64,000 bases of DNA from an uncultured Mycoplasmatota bacterium (GCA_947570175.1 CANOTJ010000004.1:1-64000), one strand, 5' to 3'. Counted from the stretch's first letter, positions 26,695 to 36,654 are shown. Made by a program: numbers and translations. The notes: generated by a model from the letters alone, not told the origin.

Positions 26695-28116
26695 ATGAAA
26701 TTAAAAAAATATATTATTGTAACTATTGTGTTTTTTATAATGATTCTATTCTTATCTCCAATTTCTGGGGATGACTGGGGAAATTATATGGTTGGAACTC
26801 AAGGATTAAGACATATGATTGGACAGGCAATTGGAATGTATTTTGATTGGGAAGGTAGATTAGTTAGTCGGATATTCATTAACTTTTTAACCTATCATAA
26901 ATGGCTATGGAATATAATAAATAGTTTGTTGATTACAAGTATTATTTATTTTACTGTAAAAATAATTGAACCAAAAGATAAAAAAACAATTTATTTTCTT
27001 AGTCTGTTTGGCATAATCGGAATGAATATTTACATGTTTTCACAAAGTATTACATGGCTGGCAGGAAATATTACATATTTGTTTCCTTTATCTTTATATA
27101 TCATGTATCTATATTATTTGAAAACAAATCAAGTAAAGAATCATATAGTATCTTTTGGCATTTTGAATTTCATACTACCTATGTTTGTAGAACATATGGC
27201 AGTATTATTAGTACTTACAAATTTATTAGTCAATATTATTTTATATATCCGTACAAAAAAAGTAGATAAAATATTACTATGTCATTTTATTCTGTCCACA
27301 TTTAGTACTATTTTAATGTTATTATCTCCAGGCTCTAATTTACGAACAAAAATTGAAAATATAGAATTTAATCAGTTATCCCTAATTTGGAAAATTTTAT
27401 ATAATATTCCTAATTTTATGTATTATACATTTATTTCTAATGCTTATTTAATGATATTATGGATTATTGTTATGATTTATTTAATTAGAAAACAGTTTAC
27501 CAATAAAATTGTAAAAAAAATATTCATTTTCTATATTACAGGAATTCCTATTTTAACTATTATAGGTTATCATACAAGTATTCTTCAAATTTCCTATTTG
27601 AACTTTATCATAGATTCCCATCATTTACTCGTTATTCTTTATTGGATTTCATTTGTTAGTATTTTCATATTTTTGATGATAAAAAATATCAAAAATCAGG
27701 AGAATATATACTGTTTGATTCTGTTTTTAATCGGAATATCAGCAAACGGAATCATGTTATTATCCCCAACTTGGGGTTATCGTACCGCTCTTGCAACCAA
27801 TATTTTAGTATTAATCTCTTTGCTATGGATCATATCAGATATCAAAATACCCGGTATGATGAAAAAAATAATCCCTATTTTAGGAGGAAGTCTTCTATTT
27901 TTATATCTGATTTTATATTCTTATTTATACTATGTAAATCAAGAAAGGGAACAATTCATAAAACAACAAATAAAATCCAATCAAAATATCATTCAAGTGA
28001 AAAAATTACCAATATATGCCCCTTGTAATAGTAATCCAACTAATGAATATCATGAAAAAGTATTTAAAAAATATTATGATATAGAAGGCAATAAAAAGAT
28101 ACAAATAATAAAATAA
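26695..28116 (+). CDS. DUF6056-like polytopic membrane protein
   Basis: About 473 aa with 10 or more hydrophobic helices and a conserved-looking first loop, SPISGDDWGNYM ... YFDWEGRLVSRIFI, which matches the uncharacterised DUF6056 family as I know it. The acidic first loop and overall topology resemble GT-C glycosyltransferases, so a role in cell-surface glycan synthesis is possible but unproven. It begins 8 bases after priA with AGGTGAAGT upstream. It ends at a bidirectional terminator. Confidence 0.65.
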   Translation: MKLKKYIIVTIVFFIMILFLSPISGDDWGNYMVGTQGLRHMIGQAIGMYFDWEGRLVSRIFINFLTYHKWLWNIINSLLITSIIYFTVKIIEPKDKKTIYFLSLFGIIGMNIYMFSQSITWLAGNITYLFPLSLYIMYLYYLKTNQVKNHIVSFGILNFILPMFVEHMAVLLVLTNLLVNIILYIRTKKVDKILLCHFILSTFSTILMLLSPGSNLRTKIENIEFNQLSLIWKILYNIPNFMYYTFISNAYLMILWIIVMIYLIRKQFTNKIVKKIFIFYITGIPILTIIGYHTSILQISYLNFIIDSHHLLVILYWISFVSIFIFLMIKNIKNQENIYCLILFLIGISANGIMLLSPTWGYRTALATNILVLISLLWIISDIKIPGMMKKIIPILGGSLLFLYLILYSYLYYVNQEREQFIKQQIKSNQNIIQVKKLPIYAPCNSNPTNEYHEKVFKKYYDIEGNKKIQIIK

Positions 28117-28144
28117 AAAGATTTTTTGAAATCTTTTTATTTAT
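28115..28144. terminator. Bidirectional intrinsic terminator
   Basis: The perfect hairpin AAAAAGATTT / AAATCTTTTT (28115-28138) lies between convergent genes and has A/T tracts on both sides. Confidence 0.8.
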
Positions 28145-28580
28145 AGGAAATATATTGTTGATTGAGTTTTAGTTGTTTTACTCTTACTTTAAAATTTTGA
28201 TTCGGACCATAATAGGGCTGTAAAGACCCAGGATTGACGAATAAATCATCTTTTTTTCTAGGGTAGGTGGTCATAATCATTGTTTTTAATTCTTTCTCTT
28301 TTTGATGAATATCTTTTCGAAGGTGGTAGAAAATTTGAAAGGAATCCTTTAACGTATCTAAATCTACAAACCCTTGATCTGGAATTCTAATTAGTATAGC
28401 ATCTTTTTTATAATCCTCTGTTTTTGGTGGGATAATTTTGGTACTGTTTGCTTTTATCTCAAAATCATCTATAAGATATGGCTGTTTAGTTACAATAGTC
28501 TTTGCTTCTTTTGTGCACTTTTTAATATCTCCCCAAAAAACATTTTCTGGATGAATGTGACCAATCATAAATTCGAACAT
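28137..28580 (-). CDS. Hypothetical protein (147 aa)
   Basis: A soluble protein beginning MFEFMIGHIHPENVFWGDIK, with a central IPDQGFVDLDTLKDSFQIFY segment. I do not recognise it. A purine-rich AAGGAAGGGG lies upstream of the ATG. It converges on the DUF6056-like gene and shares its terminator. It may be a chromosomal gene specific to this lineage. Confidence 0.55.
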   Translation of the reverse strand: MFEFMIGHIHPENVFWGDIKKCTKEAKTIVTKQPYLIDDFEIKANSTKIIPPKTEDYKKDAILIRIPDQGFVDLDTLKDSFQIFYHLRKDIHQKEKELKTMIMTTYPRKKDDLFVNPGSLQPYYGPNQNFKVRVKQLKLNQQYISYK

Positions 28581-28662
28581 AATAGTCCCCCTTCCTTTAT
28601 TTCAGTATTATATTCTTTTCAAAAGATTTCGTCAATGATTTTTATTAGAATATAAAAGAAAC

Positions 28663-28691
28663 TTGATAAGCGAAAAAATGTTTGGTATAAT
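28663..28691 (+). promoter_or_regulatory. uvrA promoter
   Basis: TTGATA, a 17-base spacer, TATAAT. A second extended -10 (TGTTATAAT) lies about 15 bases further down, so two starts are possible. No LexA box was recognised. Confidence 0.7.
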
Positions 28692-28740
28692 ATTCATTGA
28701 CAAAGGTGTTATAATAGTAAATAAATTATGAGGTGATTAC

Positions 28741-31554
28741 ATGGATAAAATTATTGTTAAAGGAGCACGTGAAAATAATTTAAAAAATGTTTCGATAGAA
28801 CTCCCTAAAAATCAGTTGATTGTTATGACAGGAGTTAGTGGGAGTGGAAAAAGTAGCTTAGCTTTTGATACCATTTATGCAGAAGGGCAAAGACGCTATG
28901 TTGAAAGTTTAAGTGCCTATGCAAGACAATTTTTAGGTGGAGAATCCAAACCAGATGTAGATAGTATTGAAGGATTATCGCCATCCATTAGTATTGATCA
29001 AAAAACCACCAGTAAAAATCCTAGGAGCACTGTTGGAACAGTTACAGAAATTTATGACTATTTACGTCTTTTATATGCTAGGATTGGTGTACCATATTGC
29101 TCAACTCATCATCGTCCTATTTCTAGTCAAAGTGTAGAAGAGATGACAAATCAAGTTTTGAAATTGGCTGAAAAAACAAAAATCAAAATTTTGAGTCCAG
29201 TTATTTATGGTGAGAAAGGGACTTTTAAAGATCTTTTAGAAAATCTTCGAAAAGATGGTTATGTTCGAGTAATTATTGATAATAAAGAATATGATTTAAT
29301 GGAAGAGATTATACTTTCCAAAACTAAAAAACATTATATTCATGTTGTAGTGGATCGTTTAATTATAAAAGAAGGAATTCGTAGTCGTTTATATGAATCG
29401 ATTGAACAGGCAACTAAGTTATCAAAGGGACGTGTATATATCGAAGTAATTGGCGGAGAATCGTTCTTGATGAGTGAATCCTATGCTTGTCCAGACTGTG
29501 ATTTTTCTCTTCCAGAATTAGAACCTAGAATGTTTTCCTTTAATGCACCTTATGGTGCATGTCCAGAGTGTAAAGGTCTTGGAATTAAGTATAAAATAGA
29601 TGAAGATCTAGTAATTCCAGATCGTCATTTAAGCATTTTAGCTGGTGCTATTAAACCAATTAATATTGATGATAAAAATAATATTACTTATACAGAATTA
29701 TCTACTGTTTGTAATTACTATGGTATCAAAATGGACGTTCCAATAAAAGATTTAACCAAAGAACAACTAAATATAATTTTATACGGTTCAGATCAATTAT
29801 TAGAATTTAACTATGTATCTAAAACAGGAAATACTAGAACAACAAGGAATTTTTATGAAGGAATTATTCGAAATTTAGAAAGAAGATATATTGAAACAAA
29901 AAGCAATTGGATTCGTGATTGGATAGAAGGATATATGACAGAACTACCTTGCCCAACATGTAAAGGAGCACGTTTAGATTCCTCTATTTTATCCGTTTTA
30001 ATTCAAAAAAAGAGTATTTATGATTTAACCAATTTAAGCATTGAAGATCTATATACTTTTTTTAACAAGTTAACATTAACCAAAGAGCAAGAGGAAATTT
30101 CTAAATTAGTTATCAAGGAAATTAAATCGCGTTTAGAATTTTTGATTAATGTAGGACTTAGTTATTTAACTCTTAGTAGAAGTGCAGGAACATTAAGTGG
30201 GGGAGAAGCACAAAGAATTCGTTTAGCCACCCAAATAGGCTCTCATTTAACAGGAGTTTTGTATGTATTAGATGAACCAAGTATTGGTCTCCACCAGAGA
30301 GATAATAATCGTTTAATTAAATCGTTACAAGATATGAGGGATTTAGGAAATACATTAATTGTAGTAGAACATGATACAGATACTATGCTTGCAGCTGACT
30401 ATTTGGTAGATGTGGGACCAGCAGCAGGACTTCATGGAGGAGAAATTATAGCAGAAGGGACTCCAGAAGAAGTGATGAGAAATGAAAATAGTCTAACTGG
30501 AAAGTATTTAAATGGAACACTGAAAATAGATATACCAAAAAAAAGAAGAAAAGGAAATAAAAAATATCTACAGGTAAAGGGAGCACGTGAAAATAATTTA
30601 AAGAATCTAAATATTAAGATTCCTTTAGGAACTTTTACCTGTGTTACAGGAGTTAGTGGAAGCGGGAAAAGTAGTTTAGTAAATGAAATTATTTATAAAG
30701 CAGTATCTAATAATTTATATAAATCTAAAGAAAAACCTGGAAAGTATAAAGAAATAAAAGGATTAGAAAATATAGATAAAGTCATTGATATATCACAGGC
30801 ACCAATAGGGAGAACTCCAAGATCGAATCCAGCAACCTATACAGGAGTCTTTGATGATATTCGAGATGTATTTGCCTCTACAAAAGAAGCCAAACTAAAG
30901 GGATATGATAAAGGAAGATTTTCTTTTAATGTAAAAGGAGGAAGATGTGAAGCTTGCTGGGGAGATGGTGTCAAAAAAATAGAGATGCATTTTTTACCAG
31001 ATGTATATGTTCCTTGTGAAATTTGTCATGGTACACGTTATAATACGGAAACTCTAGAAATTAGATACAAAGAAAAAAGCATTTATGATGTATTAGAAAT
31101 GCGTGTAGAAGAAGCATTAGAATTTTTTGAAAATCATCCCAAAATTAAAAATAAATTACAAATGTTATCTGATGTTGGTCTTTCTTATATAAAATTAGGT
31201 CAGAGTGCACCAACTCTAAGTGGTGGAGAAGCTGGGAGAGTAAAACTAGCAAAAGAACTTCAAAAGAAGCCAACAGGGAAAAGTTTATTTATATTAGATG
31301 AACCAACGACAGGACTTCATACACATGATATTAAGAAACTATTATCGATTTTACAAAGAATCGTAGATAATGGAGATACCGTTTTAGTGATTGAACATAA
31401 TTTAGATGTGATTAAGGTAGCAGATTATATTATTGATCTAGGACCTGAAGGAGGAGATGGAGGAGGAAATATTGTTGCCGTTGGAACTCCAGAAGAAATT
31501 GCTAAAGTAAAAGAAAGTTATACTGGACAGTTTTTAAAAGAGATGTTAAAGTAG
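28741..31554 (+). CDS. uvrA: Excinuclease ABC subunit A
   Basis: This is the damage-recognition ATPase of nucleotide excision repair. It has two ABC modules: Walker A GVSGSGKSSLAFDT and signature LSGGEAQRIRLA, then GVSGSGKSSLVNEI and LSGGEAGRVKLA. Zinc modules are visible (CPDCDFSLPELEPRMFSF ... CPEC; CEACWGDGVKKIEMHF ... CEICHG). At 937 aa it is full length. uvrB is not in the window. Confidence 0.97.
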   Translation: MDKIIVKGARENNLKNVSIELPKNQLIVMTGVSGSGKSSLAFDTIYAEGQRRYVESLSAYARQFLGGESKPDVDSIEGLSPSISIDQKTTSKNPRSTVGTVTEIYDYLRLLYARIGVPYCSTHHRPISSQSVEEMTNQVLKLAEKTKIKILSPVIYGEKGTFKDLLENLRKDGYVRVIIDNKEYDLMEEIILSKTKKHYIHVVVDRLIIKEGIRSRLYESIEQATKLSKGRVYIEVIGGESFLMSESYACPDCDFSLPELEPRMFSFNAPYGACPECKGLGIKYKIDEDLVIPDRHLSILAGAIKPINIDDKNNITYTELSTVCNYYGIKMDVPIKDLTKEQLNIILYGSDQLLEFNYVSKTGNTRTTRNFYEGIIRNLERRYIETKSNWIRDWIEGYMTELPCPTCKGARLDSSILSVLIQKKSIYDLTNLSIEDLYTFFNKLTLTKEQEEISKLVIKEIKSRLEFLINVGLSYLTLSRSAGTLSGGEAQRIRLATQIGSHLTGVLYVLDEPSIGLHQRDNNRLIKSLQDMRDLGNTLIVVEHDTDTMLAADYLVDVGPAAGLHGGEIIAEGTPEEVMRNENSLTGKYLNGTLKIDIPKKRRKGNKKYLQVKGARENNLKNLNIKIPLGTFTCVTGVSGSGKSSLVNEIIYKAVSNNLYKSKEKPGKYKEIKGLENIDKVIDISQAPIGRTPRSNPATYTGVFDDIRDVFASTKEAKLKGYDKGRFSFNVKGGRCEACWGDGVKKIEMHFLPDVYVPCEICHGTRYNTETLEIRYKEKSIYDVLEMRVEEALEFFENHPKIKNKLQMLSDVGLSYIKLGQSAPTLSGGEAGRVKLAKELQKKPTGKSLFILDEPTTGLHTHDIKKLLSILQRIVDNGDTVLVIEHNLDVIKVADYIIDLGPEGGDGGGNIVAVGTPEEIAKVKESYTGQFLKEMLK

Positions 31555-31585
31555 AAAAGTGTGGTATAATAGAAAAGGTGATACA

Positions 31586-32047
31586 ATGCTATATATAAGT
31601 CTATTATCTGTTTTTATAATATTTTTAGATCAGATTATAAAGATAATTGTAGAACACCAACTATTTCTAAGACAAAGTATAGAGTTTATTTCTGGTTTTT
31701 TCTCTGTTACCTATGTTCAAAATTATGGAGCTGCCTTTAGCGTTTTAACAGGCAATCGAATATTTTTAATTGTTATAGCGTTAGTTGCTTTACTGATGAT
31801 TTATCAATGTTTTATAAATGGCAAATTATTAAATAAAATCGAACAAATTACTTATGGGTTATTAGTAGGGGGAATTATAGGAAATTTACTCGATCGAATG
31901 TTTAGAGGATATGTTGTCGATTATTTGGATTTTCAAATTTTTCATTATGATTTTCCCGTTTTTAATTTAGCGGATATATCGATCATTGTTAGTGCCCTTT
32001 TAATATTATGGATGATGGTGAAAGGAGAGAAAAGATGCAAGAAGTAA
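31586..32047 (+). CDS. lspA: Lipoprotein signal peptidase (signal peptidase II)
   Basis: This membrane aspartyl protease trims lipoprotein signal peptides. It has four helices with the conserved VQNYGAAFSVL, GGIIGNLLDRMFRGYVVDYL and FNLADISII, holding the two catalytic Asp. About 153 aa. ATG at 31586 has AAGGTGAT upstream; the longer frame from GTG 31559 runs through an extended -10 (TGGTATAAT), so that region is promoter rather than coding. rluD overlaps its end. Confidence 0.94.
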   Translation: MLYISLLSVFIIFLDQIIKIIVEHQLFLRQSIEFISGFFSVTYVQNYGAAFSVLTGNRIFLIVIALVALLMIYQCFINGKLLNKIEQITYGLLVGGIIGNLLDRMFRGYVVDYLDFQIFHYDFPVFNLADISIIVSALLILWMMVKGEKRCKK

Positions 32048-32937
32048 TCATTACAACAACGGATGAAGGAAAAAGATTAGATTCTCTTTTACCATCCTTT
32101 GTTCAGGCTAGTCGAACAAAATTAAGTAAAATGATTAAAAACGGAGAAATTTTAGTCAATCAAAAAAAAGTAAAAGTAAGTTATATTTTAAAAGAAAAGG
32201 ATCATATAATAATACCAGAAATTGAACAAGAAAGATTAGAAGCAATCCCAGAAAAAATGGATTTAGATATCGTTTATGAAGATAATGATGTTATCGTTGT
32301 CAATAAACCTAATGGCATGGTTGTTCATCCTGCTGTTGGGAATAAATCTGGAACCCTAGTCAATGGTCTTTTATATTATTCTAAGAACCTAAGTACGATT
32401 AATGGGGAATTTCGACCAGGAATTGTCCATAGAATTGATGCCTATACAACAGGTTTATTAATGATTGCTAAGAATGATAAAGCGCATCAAATTTTAGCCA
32501 AACAATTAGAAGAAAAGAAAACAACTCGAAAATACATTGCCTTGGTATGGGGAGTTGTAAATACGGATACTGCAACAATTGATGCCCCCATTGGAAGGGA
32601 TTTACACGATCGAAAAAAAATGGCTGTAACAGATGTAAATGCTAAAGATGCAATTACCCATTTTAAGGTAATTGAGAGGTATGCTAGTGCAACATTAATC
32701 GAATTATCACTAGAAACTGGAAGAACTCATCAAATCAGGGTTCACCTAAACTATATTGGTTATCCAGTTGTAAATGATCCAATATATGGTAGAAGAAAAA
32801 TAATTGATCAAACAGGTCAATGTTTACATGCTAAAACACTAGGATTTATTCATCCTAGTACAGGAAAGTATATGGAATTTGATAGTGCTTTACCAGAATG
32901 CTTTCAAAATATTTTGAATCAATTTAAAGATTCATAA
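32035..32937 (+). CDS. rluD: 23S rRNA pseudouridine synthase, RluD family
   Basis: The protein has an N-terminal S4 RNA-binding domain (RLDSLLPSFVQASRTKLSKM) and a catalytic core with HRIDAYTTGLLMIAKN, whose Asp is the nucleophile. The usual form is HRLDKDTSGLL, so this is a variant spelling of the motif. GRTHQIRVHL is also present. ATG at 32035 follows AAAGGAGA and overlaps lspA by 13 bases, the common lspA-rluD pairing. Confidence 0.92.
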   Translation: MQEVIITTTDEGKRLDSLLPSFVQASRTKLSKMIKNGEILVNQKKVKVSYILKEKDHIIIPEIEQERLEAIPEKMDLDIVYEDNDVIVVNKPNGMVVHPAVGNKSGTLVNGLLYYSKNLSTINGEFRPGIVHRIDAYTTGLLMIAKNDKAHQILAKQLEEKKTTRKYIALVWGVVNTDTATIDAPIGRDLHDRKKMAVTDVNAKDAITHFKVIERYASATLIELSLETGRTHQIRVHLNYIGYPVVNDPIYGRRKIIDQTGQCLHAKTLGFIHPSTGKYMEFDSALPECFQNILNQFKDS

Positions 32938-33379
32938 AATAAATAGTTAAATTTAAAATTAGTGCAAAAAGAGAAAACAAAGAATAAGGAATTAAATAAT
33001 AACTGGCCTTTGTATTAATCTCTTTTGTTTCGTAATAAAGAAATAAAGATGTGATAAAAATTAAAACAGTATCCACAAAACCCAGAAAAATATTTTTAAT
33101 AGTAAAAAAGACAAAAGTATATAATTGATTAAAAATATAATTATAAATTAAAGAGTGATTATAACTTTCAATGTATTTATAATAAATTCTGTTATATACA
33201 AGAAAGATACTAAAGGCAATTAATAGATACAATATAGTCCAAACAATTCCAAAAAAGTATGTGGGTGGGGCAAACTTTGGTAAATGAAGGTTGGTATAAA
33301 AAGTAGAATCTACTTTAAAGATAAGACCACTTAAGAACCAAGGAAGTAAAATAATTAAGAATTTGAAAAATTTTTTCAT
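32924..33379 (-). CDS. tspO: TspO/MBR family membrane protein
   Basis: A five-helix membrane protein of 151 aa with the family signature LPKFAPPTYFFGIVWTILY. TspO proteins bind tetrapyrroles and other hydrophobic ligands. The later NQLYTFVFFTIKN corresponds to the conserved N-x-x-W-x-x-x-F-F region with Trp replaced by Tyr. It converges with rluD and overlaps its end by 14 bases. Confidence 0.82.
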   Translation of the reverse strand: MKKFFKFLIILLPWFLSGLIFKVDSTFYTNLHLPKFAPPTYFFGIVWTILYLLIAFSIFLVYNRIYYKYIESYNHSLIYNYIFNQLYTFVFFTIKNIFLGFVDTVLIFITSLFLYYETKEINTKASYYLIPYSLFSLFALILNLTIYFMNL

Positions 33380-33436
33380 AAGCCACCTCTTTACATAACT
33401 TATGAACTATATTAAAATAATATTACAGGAGGAATT

Positions 33437-34594
33437 ATGGAAGAGGTAAGAATAGAAGCAAATGATGAATTAGTTATGAAATTGTTACATTTTTTCATTA
33501 CAGAACAGGGATATAGTCCTATCGTTTTACACGGGGCAAAAAATGAAATATGGTTAGAAAATTTAGACGAAAACTATCAAATTATTAGAATTGTATCCAA
33601 CTATATTCATAATGAAGAACAATTAAATTTTGATTTATTTCGTACAAAAAAAATTGTACAAAAAATTAAACAAAAAACAATGTCATTTCATTTATCGACA
33701 TTAAGTTTATTTGTAAATTTAGGAGATAATGTGGATATCCAACCATATACACACGTAAATCATGTATATTGTGCGGGAATTCAAACTGTTAAAGACTTAA
33801 AAAAATACGATTTTATTATTAGTGAATTTCCAAATATTACAAAAAATACAAATTTCAAAGAAAAAGGAATGGAGTTATTCTTAAAGATTACAAAAGATAT
33901 TAGTGATAAAAATGAGAATGAATCATTAAAAGCAGAAGAAGTATTCAAGAAAAAAACACCATATATTACTTATGGTATTATCCTCATGAATGTGTTATTA
34001 TTTCTTGCTACTTATCTTTTTGGTAATGGTAGCAATGATATCATAACTCTATTAAACTTTGGGGCAAACTATGGACCGCTGGTAAGAGTAGGAGAGATTT
34101 ATCGATTAATTACTTGTGCTTTTTTACACGCAGGAATTCTTCATCTATTTCTAAATTGTTATGCCTTATATATTGTAGGATCGCAAATAGAAAGTTTCCT
34201 AGGAAAAATAAAATATATTTTGGTATATTTATTTAGTGCATTAACAGGAAGTATGTTATCTATTGTTTTTAGTGATTCCATAAGTATTGGGGCAAGTGGT
34301 GCCATTTTTGGACTATTTGGTTCATTATTATACTTTGGATATCATTATCGAGTTTATTTAGGAACGGTGATTCGATCCCAAATTATTCCTCTTCTTTTAT
34401 TAAATTTAGTTTTAGGATTTATGCTAAATGGTATGGATAATGCAGCTCATATTGGTGGTCTTGTGGGAGGACTTTTGATGACTATGGCTCTTGGAATTAA
34501 ATACAAATCCAGTAAATCTGAAAAAATTAATGGAATCATTATTTCAATTATTTATCTTATTTTTTTAAGTTGTTTAGTTATTCTTAATCATTAA
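33437..34594 (+). CDS. Rhomboid-family intramembrane serine protease
   Basis: An N-terminal cytoplasmic domain of about 180 aa is followed by six or seven membrane helices. The catalytic Ser lies in GASGAIFG, the His in AHIGGLVGG, and the family HAGILHLFLNCYALYIVG is present. This resembles GluP/YqgP-type rhomboids of Bacillota in layout. ACAGGAGGAA precedes the ATG. Confidence 0.92.
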   Translation: MEEVRIEANDELVMKLLHFFITEQGYSPIVLHGAKNEIWLENLDENYQIIRIVSNYIHNEEQLNFDLFRTKKIVQKIKQKTMSFHLSTLSLFVNLGDNVDIQPYTHVNHVYCAGIQTVKDLKKYDFIISEFPNITKNTNFKEKGMELFLKITKDISDKNENESLKAEEVFKKKTPYITYGIILMNVLLFLATYLFGNGSNDIITLLNFGANYGPLVRVGEIYRLITCAFLHAGILHLFLNCYALYIVGSQIESFLGKIKYILVYLFSALTGSMLSIVFSDSISIGASGAIFGLFGSLLYFGYHYRVYLGTVIRSQIIPLLLLNLVLGFMLNGMDNAAHIGGLVGGLLMTMALGIKYKSSKSEKINGIIISIIYLIFLSCLVILNH

Positions 34595-34627
34595 TTGACA
34601 TATAAATTGTCAAGCAATAAATAAAGT

Positions 34628-34650
34628 AGAGTAGAAAATTACTCTTTTTT
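34628..34650 (+). terminator. Terminator after rhomboid gene
   Basis: The hairpin AGAGTA / TACTCT is followed by six T. It is immediately followed by an extended -10 (TGGTATAAT) for the next gene. Confidence 0.75.
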
Positions 34651-34677
34651 GGTATAATAAGAAAAAGGAGTGGCATT

Positions 34678-35694
34678 ATGAAGAAAAAGAAGACAAAGAA
34701 AATAAAGATATTTTTACTAATTATTCTATTGTTTGGTGTTGCTGGGTATTTATTGTGGATGCAAAAAGAAGATCTTCCCGTTTCAAAAAAAATAAAAGAG
34801 AAAAGTCTTAAAATTGTAGATATCAATTCTAAATCTAGGCCTTATGCTGTTATGATTAATAACCATAAACAAGCTAGAATGCATCATGCGGGTCTTCAAG
34901 ACGCCTATATTGTTTATGAAATAATAGTAGAAGGTGGTTTAACTAGAATGATGGCACTGTTCAAAGATCAAAAAACAGAAAGGATTGGTTCCGTTAGAAG
35001 CTCTAGACATTATTTTTTAGACTATGCAATGGAAAATGATGCTATTTATGTGCACTATGGATGGAGTCCTCAGGCGGAACAAGATGTTGAAAGATATGGA
35101 ATCCATAATATTAATGGGCTTTATGATGCCGATGCTTTTTGGAGGGATCGAACACTTAGAGTTTCTTCAGAACACACTGCCTTTACAAACATTGAAAAAA
35201 TAAATGCAGTAGTTCGAGAAAAGGGATACCGAACAAAAACAAATACGGATTTGCTTTTAAATTATGAACCAGATGAGATTGAATTAAATGAGAAAGAGAG
35301 TAATGTAATCGCAAATAATGTAGTAATTCCTTATTCTAGTTATATAACAACCTCCTATACTTATGATCCTAATACAAAATTATATAAACGTTTTGTAAAT
35401 GGAGAGGAACATGTAGATTCTGTGACAAAATTACAATATACTACTAAAAATATAATCATTCAAAAGATGGATAATTATAGTATAGATAACTATGGAAGAC
35501 AGGATATTGATAATGTGGGGGTTGGAGAAGGCTATTATATTACGAATGGCTATGCTATTCCAATTACATGGTATAAGGACTCTAGAGATGGACAAACAGT
35601 TTACAAAGATGAGAATGATAAAGAAATTAAGATAAATGATGGAAATACCTATATTCAAATTCAACCTTTGAAACAGGAAACAACAATAAATTAA
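34678..35694 (+). CDS. DUF3048 (YerB-like) membrane-anchored exported protein
   Basis: A basic head and one membrane helix (residues about 10-27) are followed by an extracellular domain with RPYAVMINNHKQARMHHAGL, EGGLTRMMALFKD and IGSVRSSRHYFLDYAMEND, matching the DUF3048/YerB family as I know it. The family's biochemical role is unsettled. No lipobox is seen, so it is a bitopic protein rather than a lipoprotein. AAAAGGAG lies upstream. Confidence 0.85.
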   Translation: MKKKKTKKIKIFLLIILLFGVAGYLLWMQKEDLPVSKKIKEKSLKIVDINSKSRPYAVMINNHKQARMHHAGLQDAYIVYEIIVEGGLTRMMALFKDQKTERIGSVRSSRHYFLDYAMENDAIYVHYGWSPQAEQDVERYGIHNINGLYDADAFWRDRTLRVSSEHTAFTNIEKINAVVREKGYRTKTNTDLLLNYEPDEIELNEKESNVIANNVVIPYSSYITTSYTYDPNTKLYKRFVNGEEHVDSVTKLQYTTKNIIIQKMDNYSIDNYGRQDIDNVGVGEGYYITNGYAIPITWYKDSRDGQTVYKDENDKEIKINDGNTYIQIQPLKQETTIN

Positions 35695-35773
35695 ATATTT
35701 TTAGAAAAAATATGTAAAAAGATTATTAACTTTTGAAAATATATGATATAATGTATTAGTCTGAGGTGAAGGT

Positions 35774-36268
35774 ATGTTAACCAAAATACAAAAGGATAAT
35801 AATTATATAAGTATTGTAGATCATATATTAAAAAATGATGAATTTAATGAAATAAAAAAAATAGAACATCATGGAACAACTCGATTTGATCACTCATTAA
35901 GAGTATCATATTATTCTTATAAAATTTCAAAATTATTGCATTTAGATTATATAGAAACTGCCAGAGCAGGGTTGTTGCATGATTTCTTTATTAGTGATGC
36001 TAATCGTAATGCGAAGGATCGTTTAGTCTCTACTTTTATTCACCCAAAAGAAGCAATTGACAATTCTATTCGTGTGTTTGGTTTAAATGAAAAAGAGATG
36101 AATATTATTCGTGCACATATGTTTCCAATTAACATTACTATACCTAAGTATGCTGAAAGTTGGATTGTAAGTTTAGTGGATAAAGTAGTTGGATCGTTTG
36201 AATTTGGGAAAAAGTTTGGCTATCTCGCAAATATATATTTATTATTTTTATTACAATATAAGCTATAA
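35774..36268 (+). CDS. HD-domain phosphohydrolase
   Basis: This 164-aa protein has the HD-superfamily metal motif: TTRFDHSLRVSYYSYKIS, then GLLHDFFIS (HD pair) and a later VSLVDKVVGSFE Asp. The substrate is unknown; short HD proteins of this kind act on nucleotides or phosphomonoesters. It starts after an extended -10 (TGATATAAT) and GAGGTGAAGGT. Confidence 0.82.
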   Translation: MLTKIQKDNNYISIVDHILKNDEFNEIKKIEHHGTTRFDHSLRVSYYSYKISKLLHLDYIETARAGLLHDFFISDANRNAKDRLVSTFIHPKEAIDNSIRVFGLNEKEMNIIRAHMFPINITIPKYAESWIVSLVDKVVGSFEFGKKFGYLANIYLLFLLQYKL

Positions 36269-36287
36269 TGTATAGCTTTTTTTCTTT
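36260..36287 (+). terminator. Terminator after HD-domain gene
   Basis: The hairpin AAGCTATA / TATAGCTT overlaps the stop codon and is followed by a T-rich run. Confidence 0.75.
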
Positions 36288-36311
36288 TTTTCTATTATAA
36301 TATTAATAGAT

Positions 36312-36386
36312 GTCCTCATAACATAATGGATAGTGTAATTCCCTCCTAAGGAATAAATGTAGGTTCGATTCCTACTGGGGACACCA
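36312..36386 (+). tRNA. tRNA-Arg (CCT)
   Basis: Acceptor GTCCTCA / TGGGGAC (with G-T pairs), anticodon stem ATTCC / GGAAT with loop CTCCTAA giving anticodon CCT, T arm with GGTTCGATTCC, encoded CCA. First of three tRNAs in a cluster. Confidence 0.93.
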
Positions 36387-36389
36387 TAT

Positions 36390-36475
36390 GTGAGAATGGC
36401 GGAATGGTAGACGCGCTACTTTGAGGGGGTAGTAATCATTAGATTGTGGGAGTTCAAATCTCCTTTCTCACACCA
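36390..36475 (+). tRNA. tRNA-Leu (GAG)
   Basis: Class II tRNA with a long variable arm. Acceptor GTGAGAA / TTCTCAC, anticodon stem CTACT / GGTAG, loop TTGAGGG giving anticodon GAG, encoded CCA. It starts 3 bases after the previous CCA. Confidence 0.9.
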
Positions 36476-36483
36476 ATAGTATC

Positions 36484-36557
36484 GCCGATTTAGTTTAGTG
36501 GTAAAACAGGTCCTTGGTAAGGATCAGAGACAAGTTCAATTCTCGTAATCGGCACCA
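36484..36557 (+). tRNA. tRNA-Thr (GGT)
   Basis: Acceptor GCCGATT / AATCGGC, D stem GTTT / AAAC, anticodon stem GGTCC / GGATC, loop TTGGTAA giving anticodon GGT, encoded CCA. The T stem ACAAG / CTCGT contains one A-C mismatch, unusual but not disabling. The accessory region begins right after it. Confidence 0.87.
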
Positions 36558-36570
36558 TATAGATAGGAAA

Positions 36571-36625
36571 CTCGAACTTTTAATTCGAGAGTAATAAATT
36601 GCTAACTAGAAATAGTTAGTTTTTT
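36571..36625 (+). ncRNA. RNA module copy D: TCGAA hairpin plus terminator after tRNA-Thr
   Basis: The hairpin CTCGAA / TTCGAG (36571-36589) is followed by AGTAATAAAT and then a terminator, CTAACTA / TAGTTAG with six T (36602-36625). It ends the tRNA transcript. The same arrangement recurs at 40.2, 41.0 and 42.2 kb. Copy D and the following ORF start are related to copy C and the ORF fragment after it. Confidence 0.7.
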
Positions 36626-36654
36626 GTTGTTTAAAGGAAAGTGAGAGTGATTAT